A stretch of 64,000 nucleotides of DNA from Actinopolyspora lacussalsi (GTDB lineage: Bacteria; Actinomycetota; Actinomycetes; Mycobacteriales; Pseudonocardiaceae): positions 939,501 to 1,003,500 of the forward strand of contig JAURUC010000001.1 of NCBI GenBank assembly GCA_030803735.1. Reading direction: 5' to 3'. The stretch's first letter is position 1, and every line of letters begins with the position of its first letter. The notes below the pieces were generated by a model. The model searched no databases. It worked only from the letters and a program-made list of their open reading frames with translations, and was not told the DNA's origin. The position numbers and the translations under genes were made by a program. This document shows, one piece after another, positions 35,387 through 45,710 of this stretch.

Positions 35387-36106
35387 TCAGCCACGTGCCG
35401 TTCTGATGTGTAGTGCGGCGGTGACGAGTTGGGCGTTGTCGTCGGCGATGGTGCCGTCGGGAAGCAGCAGGGTGTCTTCCAGCCCGATTCGGGTGTGCAG
35501 GCCCTGTTGTTCTGCGAGGCGCAGTACCGGCCAGGCACCGGCGGCCCTGCCGTGCAGCAGGATGGGTGTGCGGGTGGGGCGGATTCGTGCCAGCAGTGTT
35601 TCGGCGGTGGCTGTCGCGCCCGTGGCGGTGGGGTCGACGACCTCGGCGAGGATGCGGAGTGCCTGCTCGCGGTGGGGCCATTGGGCGAAGTGTTCGCTCG
35701 CATCGGTTCCGGAGTGGATGCCGGCTTCGATGCCGATCCCGCGTTTCAGCAGTGCCTGGGCGATTCGTTCGGCGTCGGGTTCGTGCCAGTCGACCGAGGC
35801 GTGGTCCGGGAGGACGGTCCAGCTCGCGATGGCGTCGAGCCGGGAGGATGTGTCGGGGGTGGTCCAGGCGGTGGTGGGGATTCCCACTGCGATGCCAGGG
35901 GCGGCGGCGCGGATCGCGTTGACGGCGGCGGCCACCGTGGTGGCGTCGAGGCTGTCGGCGCCGTCGTGGGTTTTGGGGTGTACGTGGATGTCCTCGGCAC
36001 CCGCGGCGACGCTGTGTGCTGCGGCCGCGGCGAGGTTCGGTGGTTGCACGGGTAGGTGGTGGTGTTCCCGAATGCCCCGGGCACCGTTGAGGCAGACCTG
36101 CAGCAT
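35387..36106 (-). CDS. BKACE-family (3-keto-5-aminohexanoate cleavage-like, DUF849) enzyme
   Basis: A 239-residue TIM-barrel protein. 'MLQVCLNGARGIREHH' is the N-terminal strand, 'AAGAEDIHVHPKTHDGADSL' supplies the paired His ligands of the active-site Zn2+, and 'ASVDWHEPDAERIAQALLKR', 'GIEAGIHSGTDA' and 'RIGLEDTLLLPDG' follow the family order. BKACE enzymes condense beta-keto acids with acetyl-CoA. It is shorter than typical Kce (about 275-300), lacking part of the middle, and belongs to a compact actinomycete subgroup. ATG 36106. It is divergent from malate dehydrogenase. Confidence 0.8.
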   Translation of the reverse strand: MLQVCLNGARGIREHHHLPVQPPNLAAAAAHSVAAGAEDIHVHPKTHDGADSLDATTVAAAVNAIRAAAPGIAVGIPTTAWTTPDTSSRLDAIASWTVLPDHASVDWHEPDAERIAQALLKRGIGIEAGIHSGTDASEHFAQWPHREQALRILAEVVDPTATGATATAETLLARIRPTRTPILLHGRAAGAWPVLRLAEQQGLHTRIGLEDTLLLPDGTIADDNAQLVTAALHIRTARG

Positions 36107-36297
36107 GACTTCATTCTGTTGGATCGTGATGTGTGGCGAAACACGACGTGTGTCGTGCGGTGGTGGTGACCGGGTGTGTCGATTGTGTCGTTGGATCGTT
36201 GTGCGGGGGTTTCGGCTGAATCGGTTTCGTTTCGGTATGGCCGGTGGCTGGAGTGTGATCCGTGGCGGGGGCGCCCGGATCGTGGTGTTCGGGTGGA

Positions 36298-37326
<1,029 letters not shown>

Positions 37327-37342
37327 TCCGTTCGTGCGGTGT

Positions 37343-37380
37343 GCGGGGTCGGTGGTTGCGGATGTTTCCACCGGCCCCGC
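37343..37380 (+). terminator. Terminator after mdh
   Basis: gcggggtcggtgg (37343-37355) pairs with ccaccggccccgc (37368-37380) over 13 positions with one G-U pair and a 12-base loop, starting 17 bases after the mdh stop. Confidence 0.75.
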
Positions 37381-37496
37381 GTGTTTGTCGGGGTCCCCGA
37401 AGGTGTCGGCCTTGTCGAGAGGAGCCGCGTCGGGTTCGTGCGGGGTGCTGTGTGGCCCGGGCGTGACCGGGGTGGCTGGTTTGGCAAGATCGACGG

Positions 37497-40400
37497 GTGC
37501 GCTTCTACGCTGACTTGCATATCCACTCCAAGTATTCCCGCGCGTGCAGCAAGGACTGCGACATCGAGCATCTGGCCTGGTGGGCGTGTCGCAAGGGGGT
37601 CACGGTGGTGGGTACCGGGGACTTCACACATCCGGCTTGGCGTGCGCATCTGCGTGAGGTTCTGGAGCCGGCCGAGCCGGGACTGTTGCGGCTGCGTCCG
37701 GAGTACGAGCGTGCGGTGCTGCGCACGTTGCCCACCGAGTGTCACACTCCGGTGCGGTTCATGCTCTCGGTGGAGATCGCCACGATCTACAAGTACGGGG
37801 ACTATACCCGCAAGATTCACCATTTGTGCTATGTCCCGGATTTCGACGCGGCCGAGGAATTCAGCCGCAGACTCGGAAACATCGGCAATCTGGGTTCGGA
37901 CGGGCGTCCTATTCTGGGGTTGGACGCGCGGGATCTGCTGGAGATCACGTTGGAGTCCGGGGCGGGTTCGTATCTGGTGCCCGCTCATATCTGGACTCCG
38001 TGGTTCGCCGTTCTGGGATCCAAGGCCGGGTTCGATTCGATCGGTGAGTGTTACCGGGATCTGGCGGGCCACGTTTTCGCGCTGGAGACGGGGTTGTCCA
38101 GTGACCCGGAGATGAACTGGCGACTGTCGGCGTTGGACGGGTACACCCTGGTGAGCCATTCTGACGCGCATTCACCGCCGATGTTGGCTCGGGAAGCCAC
38201 TGTGTTCGACACCGAGCTTGACTATTTCGCGATGCGTCGTGCGTTGGAGACCGGTGTTGGTTTCGAGGGGACGGTGGAGTTTTTCCCCGAGGAGGGCAAG
38301 TATCACCTCGACGGGCACCGCAAGTGCGGGGTGCGGTTCGATCCGGCCGAGACGCGGCGTCACGGGCGCAGGTGTCCGGACTGTGGCAAACCGTTGACGG
38401 TGGGGGTGCTCAACCGGGTGGATGCGCTGGCGGATCGTCCGGAGGGTGTGCGCCCGTCCGGTGCGGCGGGATACCGCAATCTGATACCGCTTCCGGAGAT
38501 CGTCGGTGAGATCCGGGGTGTCGGGCCCAAGAGCAAGAAGGTCTTCGGTGAGATCAGCGAGCTCACGGCGCGGCACGGTTCCGAACTGGCCATTCTGGAG
38601 GATGTTCCGGTCGAGCGGTTGCGGCGGGACAGCGGTGCGTTGGCCGAGGCGATCGAGCGGTTGCGTACGGGCGTGGTGCACCGGGAAGCCGGTTTTGACG
38701 GTGAGTACGGCACGATTCGCGTGTTCGAGCCGGAAGAGCTCCCGCGGGTGCGCGGTGGCGGTGCCGCCTCGTTATTCGCCGACGACGAATTGACCACCCC
38801 TACCCTGCCGGACGCGGCGGGCGGACCGGGGGCGGTCGGCGACGGGGTCGTCACCACTTCCCCACCGTTCGCTGGCGAGGTCACCGCACCGATCGAGGAG
38901 CAGGAGCGGGAACTCTCCGGCGCCCGGGATGTTCCGGATACCCCGGATGATGCAGGGGTCGACGTGGCCCCGGCCACTGGGATGCTGGCCGAGCTCGATG
39001 CCGAGCAGCGGGCCGCGGCCGAGGTGGAGTCCGGGCCGTTGATGATCGTTGCCGGGCCGGGTACGGGTAAGACCCGCACGATCACGCACCGGATCGCTCA
39101 CCTGGTCGTGGAACGGGATGTGCCCGCTTCGAGCTGCTTGGCCATCACGTTCACCCGGCGGGCCGCGGCGGAGATGAGCCGGCGGATCACCGCGTTGGTG
39201 GGAGAACAGGGCCGGGAGGTCACTGTGGCGACGTTTCACTCGTTGGGGTTGAGCATTGTGCGGGACAACCACGCCGCACTGGGGTTGCCCGAGGACGTCG
39301 CCCTCGTCGACGCCGACCGGCGACACCGGATTCTGGTGTCGTTGACCGGTGACGAGCGCAGGGCGCGGCAGTGTGTCTCGGGGTTGTCCCGTGCTCGTCG
39401 GGGTGGTGAGGTTTCCGGTGAGGTCGCGGAGTTGCTGCCCGGCTACACCGCGGCGCTGCGGCGGGAGGGGATGGTGGATTTCGACGATCTGCTGGTGCTG
39501 CCGGTCGAGTTGTTGGGGGCCGATCCCGAGTTGGCCGAGTGGTATCGGCGGCGGTATCGCTGGATCAGCGTCGACGAGTACCAGGATGTCGACGAGGTGC
39601 AGTACCGCCTGTTGCGGTTGCTGGCGCCCGCTGCGGCCAATCTGACTGTCATCGGTGATCCGGATCAGGCGATTTACGGTTTCCGTGGCGCCGATGTGGG
39701 GTTTTTCCTGCGGTTCGAGCGGGACTATCCGGATGCTCCGGTGCGGGCGTTGACGCGGAACTATCGCAGTGGGCGGCGCATCGTCGAGGGCGCGGTGCGG
39801 GCGATTCGTCCGGAGAGTCTGGTTCCGGAGCGGACGTTGCGGCCGGTGGGTGCCGACAGTGACCACCCGATCGTGCTGCATCGGTCGTCCGACGAGCGGG
39901 CCGAGGCCAGGTTCGTGGCCCGCACTGTCGACGGGATGCTCGGCGGTGCCACCTTCCATTCGTTGGACAGCGGCAGCGCCGACGGTTACGAGACCTCGTC
40001 GTTGGGGTTCGGCGACATCGCGGTGGTCTACCGCACCGATGCGCAGTCGCGGGTGTTGGCCGAGGAGTTGACCCGGCACGGATTTCCGGTGCAGAAACGC
40101 AGTCACGACCCGCTGTCGGCACGCGCCGGGGTGGAGCCGTTGCTGCGGGAGCTCGGTTATGGCGGTCGTCGCTCCGGCACGGTGCTGCGGCAGCTGGAGC
40201 AGGCCGTCGCCACTGTGGCCGGGACGCTGGGGGAGCAGGTTGAACAGCTGCACGCGGCCGTGGAGTTGTTGACCCCGCTGGCTTCGCGTTTCGGTGAGGA
40301 CGTGGTCGGGTTTTGCCGGGAGGTCATGCTGGGCGCGGAGGTCGACGCGTTGGATCCGCGTGCGGACGCGGTGTCGCTCTTGACGCTGCACGCCGCGAAG

Positions 40401-40691
40401 GGGCTGGAGTACCCGGTTGTGTTCGTGACCGGTTGTGAGGACGGGTTGTTGCCGCTGCGCTGGCCGGGCGAGCAGCGCGACGACACCGCCGAGGAGCGGC
40501 GGTTGTTCTTCGTGGGGATGACGCGGGCCCAGCGGCGGTTGTACCTGACCCGTGCGGCGCGTCGTGGCCAGACGTCCACCGCGGGGCAGCGCACGCCCAG
40601 TCCGTTCCTGGCCGAACTGGGTGACACGGCGGTGCGCGATGGTGACGAGGGGGGCAAACGCTCCGCTGCTCGGCAGTTGAGCCTGCTCTGA
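37497..40691 (+). CDS. Endonuclease Q-like PHP nuclease fused to UvrD/Rep-type helicase
   Basis: A 1064-residue two-part protein. Residues 1-270 are a PHP phosphoesterase: 'FYADLHIHSKYSRACSKDCD' (D6, H8, H10), E93, 'VPAHIWTPWFAVLG' (H164) and 'YTLVSHSDAHSPPM' (H221, D223, H225). A zinc site follows (C277, C293, C296 in 'HGRRCPDCGKPLTVG'), then a helix-hairpin-like 'IRGVGPKSKKVFGEISEL'. This is the endonuclease Q arrangement, an enzyme class that nicks 5' of deaminated bases. A 75-residue low-complexity linker leads to an SF1A helicase (GPGTGKT 520-526, DEYQD 693-697, GDPDQAIYGFRG, 'TLHAAKGLEYPVVFVTG', VGMTRAQRRLYL). GTG 37497 is 7 bases after a caagat element and may be leaderless. Confidence 0.88.
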   Translation: MRFYADLHIHSKYSRACSKDCDIEHLAWWACRKGVTVVGTGDFTHPAWRAHLREVLEPAEPGLLRLRPEYERAVLRTLPTECHTPVRFMLSVEIATIYKYGDYTRKIHHLCYVPDFDAAEEFSRRLGNIGNLGSDGRPILGLDARDLLEITLESGAGSYLVPAHIWTPWFAVLGSKAGFDSIGECYRDLAGHVFALETGLSSDPEMNWRLSALDGYTLVSHSDAHSPPMLAREATVFDTELDYFAMRRALETGVGFEGTVEFFPEEGKYHLDGHRKCGVRFDPAETRRHGRRCPDCGKPLTVGVLNRVDALADRPEGVRPSGAAGYRNLIPLPEIVGEIRGVGPKSKKVFGEISELTARHGSELAILEDVPVERLRRDSGALAEAIERLRTGVVHREAGFDGEYGTIRVFEPEELPRVRGGGAASLFADDELTTPTLPDAAGGPGAVGDGVVTTSPPFAGEVTAPIEEQERELSGARDVPDTPDDAGVDVAPATGMLAELDAEQRAAAEVESGPLMIVAGPGTGKTRTITHRIAHLVVERDVPASSCLAITFTRRAAAEMSRRITALVGEQGREVTVATFHSLGLSIVRDNHAALGLPEDVALVDADRRHRILVSLTGDERRARQCVSGLSRARRGGEVSGEVAELLPGYTAALRREGMVDFDDLLVLPVELLGADPELAEWYRRRYRWISVDEYQDVDEVQYRLLRLLAPAAANLTVIGDPDQAIYGFRGADVGFFLRFERDYPDAPVRALTRNYRSGRRIVEGAVRAIRPESLVPERTLRPVGADSDHPIVLHRSSDERAEARFVARTVDGMLGGATFHSLDSGSADGYETSSLGFGDIAVVYRTDAQSRVLAEELTRHGFPVQKRSHDPLSARAGVEPLLRELGYGGRRSGTVLRQLEQAVATVAGTLGEQVEQLHAAVELLTPLASRFGEDVVGFCREVMLGAEVDALDPRADAVSLLTLHAAKGLEYPVVFVTGCEDGLLPLRWPGEQRDDTAEERRLFFVGMTRAQRRLYLTRAARRGQTSTAGQRTPSPFLAELGDTAVRDGDEGGKRSAARQLSLL

Positions 40692-40767
40692 ACCGTGTCG
40701 TTGCCCTTGTGGGCGGCGTGGTGGTGGTGTGTCGGATACGATCGATCACACACGGCTGAAGGGTGCG

Positions 40768-41628
40768 ATGTTGGCGGAGTCGATCGCGCTTACCGGCGTC
40801 ACCGGTGAACTCGGCAGTGGGATCTGTCGGTTGCTCGAGCGGCGTGGTGTGCCGCAGCGGCTCGTGGCTCGTAGCCCCGAACGTCTTCCCCGGGTGGAGA
40901 ACTGTTCGGTGGTGCGGGCGTCCTATGCGGACCAGGCGGCGTTGCTGCGGGCGTTTCGTGGTGTGGACACGGTGCTGTTCGTTTCCGCTCACGAGGATCC
41001 GGCCCGGTTGTGGCTGCATCGCACGGTGATCGACGCGGCGGCCGAGGCCGGGGTGCGTCGTGTCGTCTACACCTCGTTCATGGGGGCTGCTCCGCACGCT
41101 ACGTTTCCGTTCGCTCGGGAGCACTCGGCCACTGAACAGGCCATCGCCGCCGGCGGGATGCGGTTGACCGCGCTACGCAATTCGATGTATGCCGACCTGG
41201 TGCCGCGTTTCGTCGGTGACGACGGGGTGATCCGAGGGCCGGCTGGAAGTGGTCGGGCCGCCTGGGTGGCCAGGTGGGACGTGGCGCGGTTGGCGACGGA
41301 GGTGTTGCTCGACGACGACCACGCCGACCGGGTTTACGACGTGTCCGGGCCGGAGCCGCTGGATCTGCACGAAACCGCTCGGCTGCTCGGTGAGGTCACC
41401 GGTCGTGACATCACCTATCATGCCGAGGCGGAGCAGGAGGCGCGCCAGTCGCGGGCCGGTGCCCAGCAGTGGGAGGTCGACGCCTGGGTGGGGTCGTATT
41501 TGGCCATCGCCTCGGGGGAAACCTCGGTGACCAGCCACACGGTCGAGCACGTCACCGGGCGGCGGCCGTGGAGTTTCGCCGAGTATCTGCGGGCCGAGCC
41601 GGACAGTTGGCGGCACTTGGCCGCGTGA
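40768..41628 (+). CDS. NmrA-like NAD(P)-binding protein
   Basis: A 286-residue atypical short-chain dehydrogenase. 'IALTGVTGELGSGICRLLER' is the Rossmann NAD(P) motif (TGxTGxxG), 'LVARSPERLPRVENCSVVRA' and 'GVDTVLFVSAHEDPARLWLH' continue the fold, and 'RRVVYTSFMGAAPHATFPFA', 'LRNSMYADL' and 'YDVSGPEPLDLHETARLLGE' are typical of SDR_a5/NmrA-type (QorB-like) proteins. Some act as quinone reductases, others as redox sensors. ATG 40768 is preceded by gaaggg; a -10-like gatacgat lies near 40735. The upstream codons from GTG 40729 are probably untranslated. Confidence 0.83.
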   Translation: MLAESIALTGVTGELGSGICRLLERRGVPQRLVARSPERLPRVENCSVVRASYADQAALLRAFRGVDTVLFVSAHEDPARLWLHRTVIDAAAEAGVRRVVYTSFMGAAPHATFPFAREHSATEQAIAAGGMRLTALRNSMYADLVPRFVGDDGVIRGPAGSGRAAWVARWDVARLATEVLLDDDHADRVYDVSGPEPLDLHETARLLGEVTGRDITYHAEAEQEARQSRAGAQQWEVDAWVGSYLAIASGETSVTSHTVEHVTGRRPWSFAEYLRAEPDSWRHLAA

Positions 41629-41697
41629 ACGTCCGGTGCGCCACGGTGGGATGCGCTGAGGGGCGGGGCCGTATCGCTTTGTGGCCCGGTTGCCGAT

Positions 41698-42486
41698 GTG
41701 TCGAGGGTGGTGCCGATTTCCGTGTGCGGTTCGGAGACGGCGCGGCGGTTGCAGGAGAGGGTGGCTCGGGCGCTGCCCGCCGAGCGGGTGGAACGTGTCG
41801 GTGATTGGTGGTTGCGCCACGACGTCGGCTCGTCGTGGTGGACGGCCACGGTGTTGCCGCACGGTGTGCCCGGGCGGGACGATCTGGTGCGTGCGGTTTC
41901 GGTGGCAGAGAGGTTCTACGCGGGGTTCGGCAGGGTGACGACTTTTCAGCTCACGCCGGGTGTCTGCCCGGTCGAGCTCGATGCGCTGTTGGCCGAACGC
42001 GGCTACTACCGGCACACTCCGATATCGTTGTGGGCGGCGTCGGTGGACGACGTCCGATTCCGGGCGCGATCGAGCGGTGCGGGGATCCGGTTGACGGAGT
42101 TACCCACTGGGGCGTGGTTCGACGTGTGGCGCGCGGTGCACGGTGATGGTGGTGATTGTCGGCCGGAGTGGGAGAGGCTCGTCCGGGTGGAGCAGCCGAG
42201 CGCCTATGTCGGCGTGTTCGACGGTGATGAACTGGTGGCGGTGGGACGTGCGGTCGTCGACTCCGGGTGGGCCGGTGTGTTCGGGATGGCCACCCTGCCG
42301 CGAGCACGTGGACGGGGTGCGGCTGGTGAGGTGTTGCGCTCGTTGGCCGATTGGGCGTCGGACCTGGGAACTGGGGGGATGTATCTGCAGGTCGACGGTG
42401 GCAACTCGCCGGCGCTGCGGTTGTACGAGAGCATGGGGTTTACCGAGGTGTGCCGGTACCACTACCGCAGTGAAGTGCTGTCGTGA
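41698..42486 (+). CDS. GNAT-family N-acetyltransferase
   Basis: About 262 residues. The C-terminal half carries the GNAT acetyl-CoA site: 'WAGVFGMATLPRARGRGAAG' (V-x-P-x-x-R-G-x-G-x-[GA]), then LRSLADWASDLGTGGMYLQV and 'NSPALRLYESMGFTEVCRYH'. The N-terminal half ('VGDWWLRHDVGSSWWTATVL') has the degenerate GNAT-like fold seen in two-domain actinomycete acetyltransferases. Substrate unknown. GTG 41698 is the outermost start; GTG 41710 with cgaggg upstream is an alternative. The next gene starts 54 bases after the stop. Confidence 0.82.
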   Translation: MSRVVPISVCGSETARRLQERVARALPAERVERVGDWWLRHDVGSSWWTATVLPHGVPGRDDLVRAVSVAERFYAGFGRVTTFQLTPGVCPVELDALLAERGYYRHTPISLWAASVDDVRFRARSSGAGIRLTELPTGAWFDVWRAVHGDGGDCRPEWERLVRVEQPSAYVGVFDGDELVAVGRAVVDSGWAGVFGMATLPRARGRGAAGEVLRSLADWASDLGTGGMYLQVDGGNSPALRLYESMGFTEVCRYHYRSEVLS

Positions 42487-42539
42487 CGAGACCGCGGGAA
42501 AGCGCCCGCAGCGGACACGTCGCACAGGACGGGAGTGCC

Positions 42540-43097
42540 ATGGCGAGGCTGATCTGTTCCGCGCTGGCCTCGCTCGACGGCTACATCGCCGACGAGCGCG
42601 GCCGTTTTGACTGGGCAGTGCCCGATGAGGAGGTCCTGTCGTTCATCAACGAGCTGGAGCGGCCGGTCGGTACGCATCTGTACGGGCGTAGGCTCTACGA
42701 GTTGATGACCGGTTGGGAGACCGATCCCGCGCTGGCCGAACGCTCCCCCGCCATGGGTGAGTTCGCGCGACTGTGGCGGGCGGCCGACAAGATCGTCTAT
42801 TCCGGCACGCTGGACAGGGTGGTCACCACCCGCACCCGGATCGAACGAACCTTCGACGTCGAGGCGGTGCGGCGTCTGAAGAACTCGGCCGAGCACGATC
42901 TCGCCGTGGGCGGCCCGGAGTTGGCGGCTCACGCGTTTGAGGCGGGGCTGGTCGATGAGTGCGGGCTGTTTTTCGCTCCGGTGTTGGTGGGTGGTGGTAA
43001 GTCGTTCTTTCCGCGCGGGGTGCCTGCCGAGCTTGAGCTGCTCGACCAGCGTCGTTTCGGCAACGGCATGGTCCATGTGCGCTACCGTCTCCGGTAG
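42540..43097 (+). CDS. RibD C-terminal/dihydrofolate reductase-fold protein
   Basis: A 185-residue DHFR-fold reductase. 'ARLICSALASLDGYIADERG' opens the RibD_C domain with FDWAVPDEE, 'THLYGRRLYELMTGWETDPA' supplies the NADPH-phosphate region, 'AEHDLAVGGPELAAHAFEAG' the cofactor glycines, and 'FFAPVLVGGGKSFFPRGVPA' the active-site wall. The YyaP/YwjB-like subgroup is common in actinomycetes; whether it reduces folate, riboflavin intermediates or something else is unknown. ATG 42540 follows cgggag. Only 9 bases separate its stop from the convergent HrpB gene. Confidence 0.85.
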   Translation: MARLICSALASLDGYIADERGRFDWAVPDEEVLSFINELERPVGTHLYGRRLYELMTGWETDPALAERSPAMGEFARLWRAADKIVYSGTLDRVVTTRTRIERTFDVEAVRRLKNSAEHDLAVGGPELAAHAFEAGLVDECGLFFAPVLVGGGKSFFPRGVPAELELLDQRRFGNGMVHVRYRLR

Positions 43098-43106
43098 CCG
43101 GTCTTG

Positions 43107-45587
43107 TCAGCCTCCGCGCGGTCGGTCGGGTGCGGCGTTCCACGGGTCCTCCGGCCACGGGTGCTTGAGGTACTGGCCCCGCAGTTCGGCGCGGACCTGG
43201 TGGTAGCCGTTGTTCCAGAACGAGGTCAGGTCGCCGGTGACGGCTGCGGGCCGTCCGGCGGGGTCGAGCAGCCGCATCAGCACCGTGACGCGGCCGTCGG
43301 CGATGGTGGGCACGCTGGTCCAGCCGAAGACTTCCTGGAGCCGCACCGGCAGGACGGGTTGTTCGTCGTCGTAGTCGAGGTGGATCCGCGCACCGGACGG
43401 CACCTGCATCCGTGGCGGGGCCAGTTCGTCGAGCCGCCCGGCTTCGGGCCACGGCAGCAGGCGGCGCAGCGCTTGGTCGATGTCGATGCGTTCCAGGTCG
43501 GCGCGGCAGCGTGCGGCCGAGAGTTCGGGTTCCAGCCAGGTGTCGACCGTGGCCAGCAGGTCGGTTTCGTCGGTGCCGGGCCAGGGTTCGCCGAACGTGC
43601 GGCGCAGGAAGGCCAGTCGTTGCCGGAGCTGGTGTGCTTCGGTGTCCCAGGTCAGCAGCCGTAGTCCCTCGTCGTGCAGCCCGTCGAGCAGCGCTGCTCG
43701 CACCTGTTCCGGTGGGGGCTGTCGCAGTGGTGTGTCCGACAGCACGATCGATCCCAGGCGGCGCAGGGTGCGGGCGCGTATGTCGCCTTGGTGCCAGTCG
43801 ATCTCGTCGGTGTGTTCCACGAGTCCGGGGGCGGCTTGTTCGGCGAGTCGTTGGTCGGCGCGTGCGGCCAGCCGTACGAAGCCGTGTGCGCGGCTGGGGT
43901 CGCGTTCGGCCACGGCCACGGCCAGCCACTCCGAGCCGGCCAGTCCTTCGGAGGTGGGCATGCCGGAGGGGTCTTCGCGTACTTCGGAGCGGGGCAGTTC
44001 CACGGCTGTGCCGCCTGCCATGAGATACACCCGGGACCGGGGTGCGCGGCGCCTGGCCAGTCGTTCGGGGTGTGCCAGGGCCACCACCAGGGCCTCGTCG
44101 TCGGCCTCGGGTGGGTTCGGTGTGACGGGCACCATTTTTTCCAGTCGTCGTGCCTCGCGTCGCCAGCGGCGGGAACCGGGCCCGTTGTCGCGGAGTTTGT
44201 GCAGGCTGGTGCTCAGTTCGGTCTCGGTCGAGAGGGTGTCGTCGTCGAGCAGCGCGACGACTTCGGCGGCGGTGCGTCGTCCGGCGCGGGCGCTGCCGTC
44301 CAGTAGCGCGCGGGACAGGCGGGGGTGCAGGCCGAGTTCGGCCATGCGGTGTCCGCGTTCGGTGATCTTTCCGTGGTTGTCGAGGGCTCCCAGCGCCGAG
44401 AGCACCTGGTGTCCCGCTGTCAGCGGCCCCTGCGGTGGGGTGTCCCACCAGCGCAGCGCCTGCCCGTCCGGTGTTCCCCAGCAGGCCAGTTCGAGTGCGA
44501 GGCGGGTGAGGTCGGTGGTGCGAATCTCGGGTTCGGGGTAGCTGGCGAGGGTGCTGTGCTCGTGTTCGGGCCAGCACCGGTATGCCTTGCCGGGGGCTTC
44601 GCGGCCGGCGCGGCCCGCGCGTTGTTCGGCGACCGCCTTGGGAGTTCGGACGGTGACCAGCCCGGACAGGCCGCGGCGGTGGTCGACGCGGGAGACGCGG
44701 GATAGGCCGGAGTCGACCACGGTGCGTACGCCGGGCACGGTGAGGCTGGATTCGGCCACGGCGGTGGCCAGGACGACGCGGCGTCGTGTTCTGGGGGTGA
44801 GCGCGTCGTCCTGCTCGTTGGTGGGCAGTCTGCCGTGCAGGGGGAGCACGTCCACGTCGGTTTCGTCGGAGAGCAGCTCGCGGGTGCGGGTGATTTCGCG
44901 GGCGCCGGGTAGGAAGGCGAGCACGTCGCCGGGTTGTTCGTGCAGCGCGGTGCGTACGGCGCGTGCCACGGTGTTTTCGGTCCGCTCGTTGCGTAGCGGG
45001 GCGATGTGGGTGGTCTCGACCGGGTGGGTTTCGCCGGTGGTGTGCAGGACCGGTGCTGGTTCGTGGTCGCCGAGCAGGTCGGCCAGTCGGTCGCTGTCGA
45101 CGGTGGCCGAGGTGGCCAGAACTCGCAGGTCGGGGCGTAGGCCGTCGCGGGCGTCGAGCAGTAGTGCCAGCAGCAGGTCGGCGTCGAGGTGTCGTTCGTG
45201 GCACTCGTCGAGGACGACGGCGTCGACATCGGACAGTTCGGGGTCGGTTTGCAGCCGGCGCACGAGCAGTCCGGAGGTGACGACTTCGACGCGGGTGTGT
45301 GGTGAGCCGCGCCGTTCGCCGCGCACCGCGTAGCCGACCTGTTCGCCGACCTGTTGTCCGAGCAGGTCGGCCATGCGGGTGGCGGCGGCGCGGGTGGCCA
45401 GGCGGCGTGGTTCGGCCACCACCACCCGCAGCCCGCTTTCGGCCAGTGCCAGCGGCACCAGCGTGGTTTTGCCGGTTCCGGGTGGGGCGACCAGCACTGC
45501 GGTGCCGCTGTGGTCCAGCTCGGCGTTGATGTCGCCGAGAACGGGCCGGACCGGCAGGTCGGGTAGCTCGGGCAGCGTCAGCGTCAT
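43107..45587 (-). CDS. hrpB: ATP-dependent helicase HrpB
   Basis: An 826-residue DEAH/RHA-type helicase. Motifs are 'LVAPPGTGKTTLVPLALAES' (I), 'VVVAEPRRLATRAAATRMAD' (Ia), 'AVVLDECHERHLDADLLLAL' (II, DECH), 'LRVLATSATVDSDRLADLLG' (III), then 'VVLATAVAESSLTVPGVRTV' (V) and 'AVAEQRAGRAGREAPGKAYR' (VI, QRAGRAGR). The C-terminal 'LEKMVPVTPNPPEADDEALV' and the HrpB-specific C-terminal region with 'GRVTVLMRLLDPAGRPAAVT', TSFWNNGYHQVRAELRGQYLKHPWPEDPW-type ending, are complete. Its cellular role in bacteria is poorly defined. ATG 45587 begins MTLTLPELPDLP; the open frame extends upstream without family character. Confidence 0.95.
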   Translation of the reverse strand: MTLTLPELPDLPVRPVLGDINAELDHSGTAVLVAPPGTGKTTLVPLALAESGLRVVVAEPRRLATRAAATRMADLLGQQVGEQVGYAVRGERRGSPHTRVEVVTSGLLVRRLQTDPELSDVDAVVLDECHERHLDADLLLALLLDARDGLRPDLRVLATSATVDSDRLADLLGDHEPAPVLHTTGETHPVETTHIAPLRNERTENTVARAVRTALHEQPGDVLAFLPGAREITRTRELLSDETDVDVLPLHGRLPTNEQDDALTPRTRRRVVLATAVAESSLTVPGVRTVVDSGLSRVSRVDHRRGLSGLVTVRTPKAVAEQRAGRAGREAPGKAYRCWPEHEHSTLASYPEPEIRTTDLTRLALELACWGTPDGQALRWWDTPPQGPLTAGHQVLSALGALDNHGKITERGHRMAELGLHPRLSRALLDGSARAGRRTAAEVVALLDDDTLSTETELSTSLHKLRDNGPGSRRWRREARRLEKMVPVTPNPPEADDEALVVALAHPERLARRRAPRSRVYLMAGGTAVELPRSEVREDPSGMPTSEGLAGSEWLAVAVAERDPSRAHGFVRLAARADQRLAEQAAPGLVEHTDEIDWHQGDIRARTLRRLGSIVLSDTPLRQPPPEQVRAALLDGLHDEGLRLLTWDTEAHQLRQRLAFLRRTFGEPWPGTDETDLLATVDTWLEPELSAARCRADLERIDIDQALRRLLPWPEAGRLDELAPPRMQVPSGARIHLDYDDEQPVLPVRLQEVFGWTSVPTIADGRVTVLMRLLDPAGRPAAVTGDLTSFWNNGYHQVRAELRGQYLKHPWPEDPWNAAPDRPRGG

Positions 45588-45710
45588 CGGTGAGACGGTA
45601 TCGCCACTTGGAGTGGGGGCTGTTCCGCGGCGCCTTGTGGCCGGAGCTCGGCGGTGCGGCCGAGGTCGAACCGGTGGGGTGTGGCTTTCGTGATCGGGTA
45701 CAACGGAGCC

